Of a DNA stretch of 64,000 nucleotides, positions 1 through 8,127 are shown in pieces. Source of the DNA: Terrabacter sp. MAHUQ-38. GTDB taxonomy: Bacteria > Actinomycetota > Actinomycetes > Actinomycetales > Dermatophilaceae. Each line of letters opens with the position of its first letter. The first letter of the stretch is position 1. Below the pieces are notes generated by a model. It had not been told where the DNA came from. It ran no database searches and saw nothing but the letters and a program-made list of their open reading frames with translations. The stretch lies in NCBI RefSeq assembly GCF_014518425.1, contig NZ_JACVCU010000004.1, positions 558,001 to 622,000 of the forward strand, read 5' to 3'. The translations under genes and the position numbers were made by a program.

Positions 1-1296
1 GACCGGGTACGCGCGCTCGAGGTCCTTGAGCGCCTCACCGGCGGCACCGGAGCGCTGGCCGTACATCGCGGCGAGCACGGCGACCTTCGCCTTGGGGCGG
101 TCGGCCCCCAGCTTGGCGGCGACGGGCGCGTAGAGGTCGTCGGCGCGGGTCGCCTCGGCGAAGGCACGGTCGGCGCTCACGACGGCGAGCACCCGGGGCT
201 CGATCTGCCCGAGGTCGGCGCGCACGAAGACATGACCGGGGGCCGCGCAGACCGCGGGTCGCAGGGGAGCGGGGAGGTTGTGCAAGCCGTTCTGCGCCGT
301 CATACGCCCGGCGGCCCCGTCACAGGCCGTCCAGCCTCCCCGGAGCCGATCGTCGGGACCGACGTGGTCGTCGAGCCACCGGTAGCCGTACGTCGTCGCG
401 ATGCGCTCGTCCTTGCGCCACCGCAGGAGCGCGTCGACGAGAGGGTGGGTGTGCCGGTAGGGCTCCAGCACCCACGCGCGGGTGTTCGGCACGTCGACGC
501 CGACCGACAGGAGCAGCTCGCGCACCTGTCCGGGGTTGCGCAGGTCGGTGCGCTCACGTCCGGGGGCGTGTCGCAGCACGACCGCGTCGCGCTCGGCACG
601 GATCGAGGCGGCGTGCGCGTCGTCCTGCGGCCGTGGGCCGGCGGACGAGGCGATGAGGTCCTCGGCGGCCGGACGGTCGACGGGCAGGCCGTCACGCTCG
701 AGCTCGAGGCAGAGCACCGCGGCCGCGGACTCCGACCACACCGTGCGCTCCAGCCGGGCAGCGTGCGACCCGCCGATGCGCTCGAGCGCCTCTCGCTGTG
801 CCGCCCGGCACTCGAGGGCCAGGTCGGCGAGCTGACGCAGCCGGCTCTCGTCGGAGGCCCACGACAGGGCGTCCGCGCGCAGGTGGCCGTCACCCGTCAG
901 CAGCGCGGTGTCCTCACCCGCGGCGACGTCGAAGAGGTCACCGTCGAAGCCGGTCAACCGTGGCGACCGCGGTGCTGGCACGCTCGCCTCGTCGAGACCG
1001 CGACAGCCAGCGAGGACGTGCCCCGGGCTCGCCCACCAGCCGCCGTGGACGAGTCGGTGAGCCTCCGCAAGGTCCCACGTGCGGGTGACGTCGACCCCGG
1101 CGGCGACGACACCGCGCAGGGACGAGGCCGCAGACCAGACGACCCACCGGGGGGCCAGGCGGCGCGTCGCCTCGACGAATCGACCCGGCACCTCCGGCAG
1201 GGCCCATGGCTCGTCCATTCCCGGACCGAGGGCGTATCCGCCACGCGGCCCGACAACCAGCGCCACGAGCGGAGGGCGGGACGCGTTGTCAGCCAA
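1..1296 (-). CDS. DNA polymerase I-like (family A) polymerase, C-terminus missing
   Basis: The first 432 residues of a family A polymerase run off the left edge of the window on a codon boundary. There is no N-terminal 5' nuclease domain. The first ~200 residues correspond to a degenerate 3'-5' exonuclease-like module, and the polymerase palm begins near residue 360. Motif A reads RADLGQIEPRVLA, where most PolA proteins have DYSQIELR. The fingers helix follows with Lys in RPKAKVAVLAAMYG. Motif C lies outside the window. The best start is TTG at 1296, overlapping the stop of the upstream PLP enzyme by 8 bp; GTG at 1266 is an alternative. The architecture matches proteins usually annotated in actinobacteria as bifunctional 3'-5' exonuclease/DNA polymerase. 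A role in repair synthesis rather than replication is an inference. Confidence 0.85.
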   Translation of the reverse strand, partial: MADNASRPPLVALVVGPRGGYALGPGMDEPWALPEVPGRFVEATRRLAPRWVVWSAASSLRGVVAAGVDVTRTWDLAEAHRLVHGGWWASPGHVLAGCRGLDEASVPAPRSPRLTGFDGDLFDVAAGEDTALLTGDGHLRADALSWASDESRLRQLADLALECRAAQREALERIGGSHAARLERTVWSESAAAVLCLELERDGLPVDRPAAEDLIASSAGPRPQDDAHAASIRAERDAVVLRHAPGRERTDLRNPGQVRELLLSVGVDVPNTRAWVLEPYRHTHPLVDALLRWRKDERIATTYGYRWLDDHVGPDDRLRGGWTACDGAAGRMTAQNGLHNLPAPLRPAVCAAPGHVFVRADLGQIEPRVLAVVSADRAFAEATRADDLYAPVAAKLGADRPKAKVAVLAAMYGQRSGAAGEALKDLERAYPV

Positions 1297-2467
1297 GGGA
1301 GCTCGCGATGCGGCCGACGGCCTCGCGCAGGACGTCGGGCGACGTGCCGTAGTTGAGCCGGGCGTGGTCCTGCCCGACCGCGCCGAAGATGGTGCCGGGG
1401 GAGAGAGCCACGCGCGCGCGGCGCAACAGCTCACCCGTCGGGTCGTCGCCGAGGCCGAGTCCCTCGAGGTCGAGCCACGCGAGGAAGGTCGCCTCGGGGA
1501 GGACGAGCCGCACCCCGGGGAGGTGCTCCGCGACGAGGTCGGCGAGGAGGCGCCGGTTGGTGTCGAGCTCGACGACGAGGCGGCGCACCCAGTCGCGGCC
1601 GTCGCGGTAGGCGGCGGTCTGGGCGATGACGCCCAGGTGGCTGGCGCCGAACGTCACGAAGGGGTGGAGGCGCCGGAGGTCGTCGACGGCCTCCGGCCCC
1701 GGCACGATGATCGCCGCCTTGAGACCGGCGAGGTTCCACGCCTTGCTCGCCGACGTGACCACGACGCCCCGCCCGGAGCCCGTAACCGTGAGGTAGGGCG
1801 TGAAGGTGCTCGTCGGCATGACGAGCGGAGCGTGGATCTCGTCGGAGACGACCCTGACGCCGTGCTCGTCGGCGAGCGCGGCCAGGGCCTCGAGCTCGGC
1901 GGGCGTGTGGACCGTGCCCGTGGGGTTGTGCGGGTTGGACAGCAGGTACACCGCCCGATCGCCGCGGGCGGTGACGCTGGCGAAAACCTTTGCCAGACGG
2001 TCGAGGTCGAGCCTGAGGCTCGAATCCAGAGGAGCCTCGACGGCGCGGCGACCGCATGCCTCTATGACATCGAAGAACGCGTTGTAGACCGGCGGGCTCA
2101 CGACGACGGGGCCGCCGCTGTCGGTGAGGAGCCGGAGCACGTGGGTGACGCCCGTCAGCACGTCGGTGACGCGGGTCGTCGTCGCCGGGTCGACCGTCCA
2201 GCCCCACTCGTCCTCGGCGAGCGACGCGAACTGCGCGGCGTAGGCCTCGGTCATGGCGTAGCCGGTGTCGCCACGAGCCACCGCGGCGCTCACGGCGTCG
2301 ACGACGGCGGGGCAGGGCGCGCAGTCCATCTCCGCGATCCACATGGGGATGACGTCGGGCCCGTAGCGACGCCACTTGACGGACGTGCGGTCGCGGTGGA
2401 GCTGCTCGAGCGGCACGCTCAGGATCGATCCGCCGCCGTCACTGCCCCGTCCGTCGTTCTCGCCCAT
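1289..2467 (-). CDS. MalY/PatB-type PLP-dependent aminotransferase / cystathionine beta-lyase
   Basis: A 392-residue fold-type I PLP enzyme. The cofactor lysine lies in SASKAWNLAGLK, the substrate and PLP contacts in SNPHNPTGT, and the PLP Asp in VVSDEIHAP; these patterns are typical of the MalY/PatB subgroup, which cleaves C-S bonds (cystathionine or cysteine conjugates) or transaminates. The length is normal for the family. The start chosen is ATG 2467 because the open frame upstream of it is low-complexity Arg/Pro, and a TAGGGT hexamer ends 7 bases before this ATG, suggesting a leaderless transcript. The polymerase gene follows with an 8-bp overlap, so the two are probably cotranscribed. 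The substrate cannot be settled from sequence; a role in methionine/cysteine metabolism is the usual family assignment. Confidence 0.9.
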   Translation of the reverse strand: MGENDGRGSDGGGSILSVPLEQLHRDRTSVKWRRYGPDVIPMWIAEMDCAPCPAVVDAVSAAVARGDTGYAMTEAYAAQFASLAEDEWGWTVDPATTTRVTDVLTGVTHVLRLLTDSGGPVVVSPPVYNAFFDVIEACGRRAVEAPLDSSLRLDLDRLAKVFASVTARGDRAVYLLSNPHNPTGTVHTPAELEALAALADEHGVRVVSDEIHAPLVMPTSTFTPYLTVTGSGRGVVVTSASKAWNLAGLKAAIIVPGPEAVDDLRRLHPFVTFGASHLGVIAQTAAYRDGRDWVRRLVVELDTNRRLLADLVAEHLPGVRLVLPEATFLAWLDLEGLGLGDDPTGELLRRARVALSPGTIFGAVGQDHARLNYGTSPDVLREAVGRIASSLG

Positions 2468-2474
2468 GGGAGCG

Positions 2475-2480
2475 ACCCTA
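2475..2480 (-). promoter_or_regulatory. Putative -10 box, leaderless promoter of the PLP enzyme
   Basis: TAGGGT on the minus strand lies 7 bases before the ATG at 2467, so transcription would begin at or next to the start codon. No good TTGAC-type -35 hexamer is visible. Confidence 0.45.
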
Positions 2481-2634
2481 CGAGAGGTCACCGACTGGGC
2501 CGTTCCCGACCCGCGGCCACATCGGGAGGGCGCGAGGATGCCACAGGCCACCCATCCGGCATACGGTGGCGTTCTGCGGGTGCGGCGCCGCACACAGGGG
2601 CTCGCACGAGGACTTGAGACGAGGGGTGGCGCCG

Positions 2635-3390
2635 GTGGGCATCTTCGGGTGGGGCAGGGACGAGACCGTCGAGGCATCGGACGCCGCAGCCGGCGCGGTC
2701 CGTCGGGCCAAGGACGCGGGCGCCCTCCAACGCGCCGCCGCCCCTTCAGGAGGCGGCCTGTCAGGGGCGGCCACCCGCCTCATCGAGCGCCTCCTCGACG
2801 TCGGCATCGACGGCAAGGGCCCCTTCGACTCCGCGCACGACGTGGCCGCCACCGCCCTCAAGCACGCACGCGGCGACCGCGAGCAGGCGCTGCGGATCAT
2901 CGTGCGCGACCACCGCCAGCTCGGGGCGGTCGGTGGTTTCGCGACGGGCCTCGGCGGGTTCTTCACCATGCCGATCTCCTTGCCCGCCAACGTCCTCGAG
3001 TTCTACCTGCTCGCCACACGGATGACGGCGGCCACGGCGAAGGTGCGCGGTTACGACATCAACCAGCCCGAGATCCGCTCGGCCGTGCTGCTCACGCTCG
3101 TCGGCGCCGACAGCGACGACCTGCTCAAGAAGGCCGGCCTGCAGGCCGCCGGCGGCAAGCTGTCGTCGCTCGCGTTCAACCGGCTCCCAGCGCCCGCGCT
3201 CATGGTGCTGAACAAGGCCGTCGGCTTCCGGCTGCTCGGCCGCATCGGCCAGGGCACCTTCGCGAAGCTCGGCCGAGCGGTGCCGGTCGTCGGGGGCCTC
3301 GTGGGCGCCGGCGTCGACGTCTACATGCTGAACCGCATCGGCAAGCAGGCCGCCAAGGAGTTCCCGCCCGTCGAGACCTTCGGTCCCTGA
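2635..3390 (+). CDS. EcsC family protein
   Basis: A 251-residue protein beginning with GTG at 2635 (start of GIFGWGRDE), preceded by a GAGGGGTGG ribosome binding site. An upstream ATG in the same frame at 2566 is less likely because the added residues resemble no family member. The body matches the EcsC family: a helical region with KHARGDREQALRIIVRDH, then a glycine-rich hydrophobic stretch around residues 100-125 (FATGLGGFFTMPISLPANVL) and a second one near GRAVPVVGGLVGAGVDVYM. EcsC proteins are membrane-associated and poorly understood; the Bacillus founding member is encoded next to an ABC transporter. No transporter is present here. The next gene encodes another small membrane protein (YkvA type). 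Confidence 0.8.
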   Translation: MGIFGWGRDETVEASDAAAGAVRRAKDAGALQRAAAPSGGGLSGAATRLIERLLDVGIDGKGPFDSAHDVAATALKHARGDREQALRIIVRDHRQLGAVGGFATGLGGFFTMPISLPANVLEFYLLATRMTAATAKVRGYDINQPEIRSAVLLTLVGADSDDLLKKAGLQAAGGKLSSLAFNRLPAPALMVLNKAVGFRLLGRIGQGTFAKLGRAVPVVGGLVGAGVDVYMLNRIGKQAAKEFPPVETFGP

Positions 3391-3518
3391 CCACCGGGTG
3401 CGCGCCGCGCGAACGCGACGACTGGGTACGCCACGTCCGTGAGGAGCACGCAGATCACCGTTTCGCAACGCCGTCCGCCGCGGGGAATCGGCCCCGGCGC
3501 CCGCTCGTTGGGCCCGGC

Positions 3519-4241
3519 ATGAAGTCCGCGTCCCGCATCAAGATGGCTGCCACCATCGCCTCCGTCATCCGCGCCTCGACGCGCCCCGGCGCGCCGAGCC
3601 TCTCCGAGCGCGTGCACGCCGTGCCGCGGCTCGTGCGCTCGACGATCGACGGGACGTACGCCGGCACGACGATGAAGCGGTTGGCGCTCGTCGCGGGGGC
3701 GGTCGTCTACGTCGCCTCACCCGTCGACCTGCTGCCGGAGGCACTCCTGCCGGTACTCGGTGCCGCCGACGATGCCGTCGTCATCTCGTGGGCGATCAAG
3801 GCGTTCTTCGAGGAGACCGACCGCTTCGTCGGGTGGGAGATCGGACAGGGCATCCACCGGGCCGCCGCGGGCGCGGGACGCACGGCGGGCCGGGGTCGTG
3901 CGGCACGCACGTCGTCAGCCGCCTCCCGGGCGACGGTGCGCGGTTCGACCGTGGTCTCGGGGCCCGGCGCGGACCCTGGCGGCGGCCATGCCGGTGCAGA
4001 CGTCGACGGACTGCGGCGCGACCGTGACGTGACGGGCGCCGCGGCGGCCGGTCGTCCGGCCACGCGCGTCAGCCGGGTCACGGGCGGTGCTTCCCGCGCC
4101 GGCGCGCGAGGCGGTGCCGTGAGCGGTGGGGCGGCATGGTCCGGGCCCGAGCGCGCCGAGCGCATCCGGCTCCCCGAGGGGATGCGGCAGGCAGCGACCG
4201 ACTACGTCCTGGAGACGGTGCGCAAGCGTCTCGAGCGCTGA
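3519..4241 (+). CDS. YkvA/DUF1232 family membrane protein
   Basis: A 240-residue protein. The DUF1232 core is around residues 50-90, with the signature YVASPVDLLPEALLPVLGAAD followed by DDAVVISW. This hydrophobic SPxDLLP segment is the family hallmark and probably forms a membrane hairpin. The remaining ~130 residues are Gly/Ala/Arg-rich low-complexity sequence ending in a short amphipathic helix (MRQAATDYVLETVRKRLER), an unusual extension compared with the roughly 100-residue stand-alone family members. The start chosen is ATG 3519; ATG 3672 (MKRLALVAG) is possible. Function is unknown for the family. It lies 128 bp after the EcsC gene on the same strand. Confidence 0.75.
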   Translation: MKSASRIKMAATIASVIRASTRPGAPSLSERVHAVPRLVRSTIDGTYAGTTMKRLALVAGAVVYVASPVDLLPEALLPVLGAADDAVVISWAIKAFFEETDRFVGWEIGQGIHRAAAGAGRTAGRGRAARTSSAASRATVRGSTVVSGPGADPGGGHAGADVDGLRRDRDVTGAAAAGRPATRVSRVTGGASRAGARGGAVSGGAAWSGPERAERIRLPEGMRQAATDYVLETVRKRLER

Positions 4242-4354
4242 CTCCGTCGCCCATTCCGCCGCGTCGGTCCACACCTCCTTCGGCGCCGACGCCGTGGTCC
4301 ACAGGCCGCACATCACCCTGTCGCAGGCTCGTGGCCGGGGCGAGGCTCGGACCC

Positions 4355-5770
4355 ATGCCGAAGATCTCACTGTCCGGGCCAGCGGAGCTGCTGACCATCA
4401 TCCCCTTCCACCTCGGCTTCCAGCCGGTGCGGAGCGTCGTCGTGGTGTGCTTCCACGGCAAGCGGCTCGGGCTCGTCGCCCGGCTGGACATCGTCGACGT
4501 GGACCTCGCGGCGGAGGCCGTCGCACAGACGCTCCCCACCCTGGTCACCGGGTCGCCCTCGTCGGTGGCTGTCGTGGGCTTCGAGGACGAGGTCGGCGAG
4601 GCGCTTCCTCTCCTCGACGCGCTCGCGGCGGGGTTCGAGGCGGCGCGCGTTATCGTGCGCGAGCAGCTCGTCGTCCGTGACGGCCGGTGGTATGCCGTCG
4701 GGTGCGACTGCTGCCCCGAGGAGGGCCGGCTGCTGCCGGAGCAGGCTGACGTGCCTGCCGTCGCGAGCTACGTGGCGCTGGGCCGCGCGGTGCTGCCTGA
4801 CCGTGAGGGGCTGGGGGCTCTCGTCGAGCCGCTGTCGCCCACCGAGCCGCGCCACGACCTGACCCTGGCCGCGATCGAGGACTGGCAGTGCCGGTACGCC
4901 GCTGCCGGGGGTGTCGTCTGCGATCCACGTCAGGACGCCGGCACGGGGTCGGGCGTGACGTCGGACGCGTGGCCGGCTGCGGGGGCTGGGGCCGGGGGAC
5001 CGGAGGACCGGTCCCTGGCGTTGCTCGACGGCGGCGACCCCTCTGCGCGGCAGTTCCTCGTCAACGACACACTCGTCGCCTGGGGCGGCGTGCTGCATGG
5101 CGACATCGTCGGGTTCGGGATGGAGCACTGGCTGCCCTCGATCGTGGGACCGTTGCGTGACCTGCAGGTCCGCGACGCGATCGTCGGATGGCTCTGCCCC
5201 GGGTCGGTGCCGCTCGACTCGTTCCCGGTGGAGCTCGTCGCGATGCTCGAGATCTTCCTGGGGCCTGACCTGCGGGTGCCTGTGGCCGGCACGCGGCCCC
5301 TGACTGGCTTGCCGACCGTGCCCTCGTCAGGGCCGGACGCCGACCTCGCCCGGGTGCTACGGCTCGTGAGTGGCGACGACGCCAGGGATGACGCCTCGGA
5401 CGAGTCCTGTGACGACGCGTGGGACGACGCGTGGGACGACGCGTGGGACGACAAGGAGACCGAGTACGCCGACGACGACTCCCGCGCCCCCGATGAGGAC
5501 GGCGGCGACGGTCTTGACTGGGGCGACTGGGACGAGGCAGCAGTCCCGCGCCTGCTGCTGGCCCGTCTCGAAGAGGTCTGCCGCCTCACGCCCGCGGCCC
5601 ACGCGGCCCCGCTGCTGTCGGTGGTTGCCTCGCTCGCGTGGTGGGTCGGCGACGGAGCCCGCGCCGGGATAGCCGCCGAACGGGCGCTCGCACTCGAGCC
5701 CGACCACCGCCTGAGCCAGCTGGTCCGCGATTCGCTCGACCACGGCATACGCCCCCGTCGGTGCGCGTGA
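4355..5770 (+). CDS. DUF4192 domain-containing protein
   Basis: A 471-residue protein starting at ATG 4355 (MPKISLSGPAELLTIIPFHLGF). The opening, in which a PAELL..IPFxLGFxPxxSVV pattern is followed by GLVARLDI, is characteristic of actinobacterial DUF4192 proteins. A conserved small Cys motif (CDCCPEEGR, near residue 120) is present, as is a TPR-like C-terminus (ARAGIAAERALALEPDHRLSQLV), a common feature of this family. Between the two lies a hypervariable acidic linker containing DDAW repeated three times in perfect 12-bp units at 5411-5446. The family is widespread in actinobacteria and has no established function. It ends 174 bp before the metX promoter and riboswitch region. Confidence 0.8.
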   Translation: MPKISLSGPAELLTIIPFHLGFQPVRSVVVVCFHGKRLGLVARLDIVDVDLAAEAVAQTLPTLVTGSPSSVAVVGFEDEVGEALPLLDALAAGFEAARVIVREQLVVRDGRWYAVGCDCCPEEGRLLPEQADVPAVASYVALGRAVLPDREGLGALVEPLSPTEPRHDLTLAAIEDWQCRYAAAGGVVCDPRQDAGTGSGVTSDAWPAAGAGAGGPEDRSLALLDGGDPSARQFLVNDTLVAWGGVLHGDIVGFGMEHWLPSIVGPLRDLQVRDAIVGWLCPGSVPLDSFPVELVAMLEIFLGPDLRVPVAGTRPLTGLPTVPSSGPDADLARVLRLVSGDDARDDASDESCDDAWDDAWDDAWDDKETEYADDDSRAPDEDGGDGLDWGDWDEAAVPRLLLARLEEVCRLTPAAHAAPLLSVVASLAWWVGDGARAGIAAERALALEPDHRLSQLVRDSLDHGIRPRRCA

Positions 5771-5944
5771 CCCCACGCGAGGGTGCTCTCACGCGGCCCC
5801 GCGGTGAAGCGGCGTCTCCGGGCGGATGACGCCGCGAGGGCGGGGGCGTCCGGCGCGCCGGCGTCGGCGACTCACGTGCTGGTGTCGTCGGGTCGCCGGC
5901 GTCCATGTCGTGGACCGCCCAGCGGTGCCGCGTCAGCGCCTCGC

Positions 5945-5950
5945 GTATGG
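5945..5950 (+). promoter_or_regulatory. Putative -10 box for the riboswitch-metX transcript
   Basis: TATGGT ends 8 bases before the first riboswitch helix, so a transcript starting about 5957 would begin exactly with the aptamer. The region between the DUF4192 stop and this box (5771-5944) contains a perfect 12-bp palindrome at 5850-5861 and no gene that can be supported. Confidence 0.4.
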
Positions 5951-5958
5951 TTGGGGCA

Positions 5959-6036
5959 GGTCATGAGTACCAGTGGCAAGCCCCGGCTCGCTGGTCGGCA
6001 ACCCTCCTTCGCGGTGGGGTGCCCCGGGTGAAGACC
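5959..6036 (+). promoter_or_regulatory. SAM-IV-like (SAM-I clan) riboswitch
   Basis: The leader of metX carries the conserved core of the SAM-I/SAM-IV clan. GGTC at 5959-5962 pairs with GACC at 6033-6036 to close P1; it is followed by ATGAG, the CAAGCCCCGGCT segment, a CCAG/CTGG helix, the CGGCAACCCTCC junction and the GGTGGGGTGCCCCGGGTGAA segment. This pattern, placed before a methionine gene in an actinobacterium, matches the SAM-IV class as I know it. The G/C-rich segment down to about 6060 may form the additional downstream helix. SAM-IV elements usually act by repressing translation or causing premature termination when S-adenosylmethionine is abundant; which of these applies here is not evident. 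Confidence 0.85.
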
Positions 6037-6089
6037 AGGCCGCGCCCCGTCCCGGGTGTGAGCAAGCGCGAGCACCGAGGAGTACGCCG

Positions 6090-7340
6090 ATGACAGTCAC
6101 CCACCGGACGCACAGCACGCGGCGCCCCGCGCGCCTGGCTACGGCGGGCACCCAGGTCGGCGACGGCGGCACGGCCGCGGCACCTGCCGGCCACGACACC
6201 GTCCGACCGGACGGCGCCTGGCGCGAGGGTGACCCTGTCGGCGACCGGCAGTTCGTCGACGTCGGCGACCTGGAGCTCGAGCGCGGGGGAGTGCTGCCCG
6301 ACGTCCGCATCGCCTATGAGACGTGGGGTCGGCTCAACGAGTCCGGCGACAACGTCATCCTCGTCGAGCACGCCCTGACCGGCGACAGCCACGTCGTGGG
6401 TGAGGCCGGCGACGGGCACGCGTCGCCCGGCTGGTGGAACGCTCTCATCGGCCCGGACAGCCCCGTCGACCCTGAGCGGTGGTTCGTCATCGCCTCCAAC
6501 GTCCTCGGCGGCTGTCAGGGCAGCACCGGTCCCTCGAGCGTCGCCCCTGACGGCCAGCCGTGGGGCAGCCGCTTCCCGTACGTGACGGTCCGTGACCAGG
6601 TCGCCGCTGAGCGAGCTCTGCTCGACCGGTTGGGCATCGACCGCCTCGCCGCCGTGGTCGGCGGGTCGATGGGCGGGATGCGCGCCATCGAGTGGGGGGT
6701 CTCCTATCCCGGCGCCGTCGACCGGTGCATCGTCCTCGCCTCGACCGCCTACGCCACCGCCGACCAGATCGCGTGGTGTCAGCCGCAGCTGCTCGCCATC
6801 CGCCACGACCCCGACTACGTGGGCGGGGACTACTACGCCACCGGCCGGCGTCCCGTGACCGGTCTGGGGCTGGCGCGGCGCATCGCGCACGTGACCTACC
6901 GCACCGAGACCGAGCTCGCCGACCGCTTCGGCCGCGCCGCCCAGCTCGGCGAGGACCCGCTGCGTGCGGGCGACCGCGGGCGCTTCGCCGTCGAGTCCTA
7001 CCTGGACCACCACGCCGGCAAGCTCGCCCGGCGCTTCGACGCCAACTCCTACGTCGTACTGACCGAGGCGATGAACTCCCACGACGTCGGTCGCGACCGT
7101 GGTGGGCTGGAAGCGGCGCTCGCCCGCGTGACGGCGGACTGCACCGTCGTCTCCGTCGACACCGACCGGCTCTACCCGCCCCGTCTGGCCGACGAGCTGC
7201 ACGCGGCCCTTCCGCGTTCCACGCGCGAGCACATCACCTCGGTGTTCGGCCACGACGGCTTCCTCATCGAGGAGGACCAGGTCGGCCGCATCATCCGCGA
7301 CGCACTGGCGCGCGACGCACTGGGCCGCGACGCCCGCTGA
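6090..7340 (+). CDS. metX: Homoserine O-acetyltransferase MetX
   Basis: A 416-residue alpha/beta hydrolase-fold acyltransferase that activates homoserine for methionine synthesis. The family signature is clear: VRIAYETWGRLN, NVILVEHALTGDSH, SNVLGGCQGSTGPSS and the nucleophile Ser in GGSMGGMRAIEW. The C-terminal catalytic Asp and His lie in VSVDTDRLYP and FGHDGFLIE. The N-terminal ~45 residues are a variable Thr/Gly/Ala-rich extension before the conserved domain starts at DRQFVDVGDLELERG. ATG 6090 follows a GAGGAG ribosome binding site and the riboswitch, which links the enzyme to SAM supply. No metY is adjacent. Whether acetyl- or succinyl-CoA is used was not tested; MetX in actinobacteria is generally an acetyltransferase. 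Confidence 0.95.
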   Translation: MTVTHRTHSTRRPARLATAGTQVGDGGTAAAPAGHDTVRPDGAWREGDPVGDRQFVDVGDLELERGGVLPDVRIAYETWGRLNESGDNVILVEHALTGDSHVVGEAGDGHASPGWWNALIGPDSPVDPERWFVIASNVLGGCQGSTGPSSVAPDGQPWGSRFPYVTVRDQVAAERALLDRLGIDRLAAVVGGSMGGMRAIEWGVSYPGAVDRCIVLASTAYATADQIAWCQPQLLAIRHDPDYVGGDYYATGRRPVTGLGLARRIAHVTYRTETELADRFGRAAQLGEDPLRAGDRGRFAVESYLDHHAGKLARRFDANSYVVLTEAMNSHDVGRDRGGLEAALARVTADCTVVSVDTDRLYPPRLADELHAALPRSTREHITSVFGHDGFLIEEDQVGRIIRDALARDALGRDAR

Positions 7341-7433
7341 GGGCGGCAGCGGTTCGGCGGCGACGCGCCGGGCGGGCTGATATCGGGTACGGTGCGAGCA
7401 CTGCTTGTTTCCGTCCCAAGGAGGTCCGGGAAA

Positions 7434-7832
7434 GTGGCCATCGTCGTTGGTTATGTCGCCACCAAGGAAGGGCGCGCGGCGCTCAAGAGAGCCGCCGATG
7501 AGTGCGTCCTGAGAGGCACGAAGCTCGTCGTCATCAGCTCCCACCGCGGTGGCAAGGACTTCGACGCCAACGAGGCCAGCCAGTTCGAGACCGAGCTCGA
7601 GCGTGTGCAGTCGATGCTCGAGGACAAGGGCCTGGAGCACGAGGTGCGCCAGCTCGTCCGTGGCAACGACCCGGCCGAGGACCTCATCTCGGTCGCCGAG
7701 GAGGAGAAGGCCGACTTCATCGTCATCGGTCTGCGCCGCCGCAGCCCGGTCGGCAAGCTCATCCTCGGTTCCAACGCCCAGCGGATCCTGCTCGACGCGA
7801 GCTGCCCCGTCCTCGCCGTCAAGGGCGACTGA
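7434..7832 (+). CDS. Universal stress protein (UspA family)
   Basis: A 132-residue single-domain Usp protein. It starts at GTG 7434, since AAGGAGG at 7419-7425 is an excellent ribosome binding site; an upstream in-frame ATG at 7392 overlaps that site. The fold is visible as a beta1 strand (VAIVVGYVAT), the ADFIVIGLRRRSPVGKLILG segment and the terminal DASCPVLAVK strand. The ATP-binding G-2x-G-9x-G(S/T) motif is only partly kept (GLRRRSPVGKLILGSNAQ), so nucleotide binding is plausible but not assured. The gene stands alone between metX and the principal sigma factor, followed by a hairpin. Confidence 0.85.
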   Translation: MAIVVGYVATKEGRAALKRAADECVLRGTKLVVISSHRGGKDFDANEASQFETELERVQSMLEDKGLEHEVRQLVRGNDPAEDLISVAEEEKADFIVIGLRRRSPVGKLILGSNAQRILLDASCPVLAVKGD

Positions 7833-7876
7833 CTCCTCCCGAGACGGCCCGCCGGGAGCACCACGACAGCGCGACG

Positions 7877-7911
7877 GCCGTGGGCCGCAGGCCTCAGGCG
7901 GCCCTCACGGC
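7877..7911 (+). terminator. Putative hairpin terminator after the universal stress gene
   Basis: GCCGTGGGCCGC at 7877-7888 pairs with GCGGCCCTCACGGC at 7898-7911, leaving a two-base bulge and a 9-base loop. There is no U-tract. It lies 45 bp after the stop and before the sigma factor promoter. Confidence 0.5.
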
Positions 7912-7954
7912 GCGCGCGTTGGGCGTGCGTTCGCCCGGAGGCCGCACGCCGCTT

Positions 7955-7960
7955 TATAAT
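7955..7960 (+). promoter_or_regulatory. Promoter of the principal sigma factor gene
   Basis: A perfect TATAAT lies in otherwise very GC-rich DNA. The only -35-like hexamer is a weak TTCGCC at 7930-7935 with a long 19-bp spacer. A start near 7967 would give a leader of about 160 nt before the GTG at 8128. The leader region 7967-8127 holds no supported gene. Confidence 0.6.
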
Positions 7961-8127
7961 GTCCGAGTACCGGATCGCACGAGGCGCACCGAGAGATCGA
8001 ACCAGGGATCGACTCCAACTGGCCAAGCTCCTCCGGCACCAACCCCCATTCTCGTTCGTTGTGATGATGCATGCCCGGAATCGGCGCGCCCATCTGACGA
8101 GACTCGCGACGAAAGGCGACTGCATCC

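Noticed and set aside
232-1356. 374-residue open frame on the plus strand over the polymerase gene
   Set aside because: It is the opposite-strand shadow of a recognisable family A polymerase; its translation is low-complexity Arg/Gly/Val with no domain.
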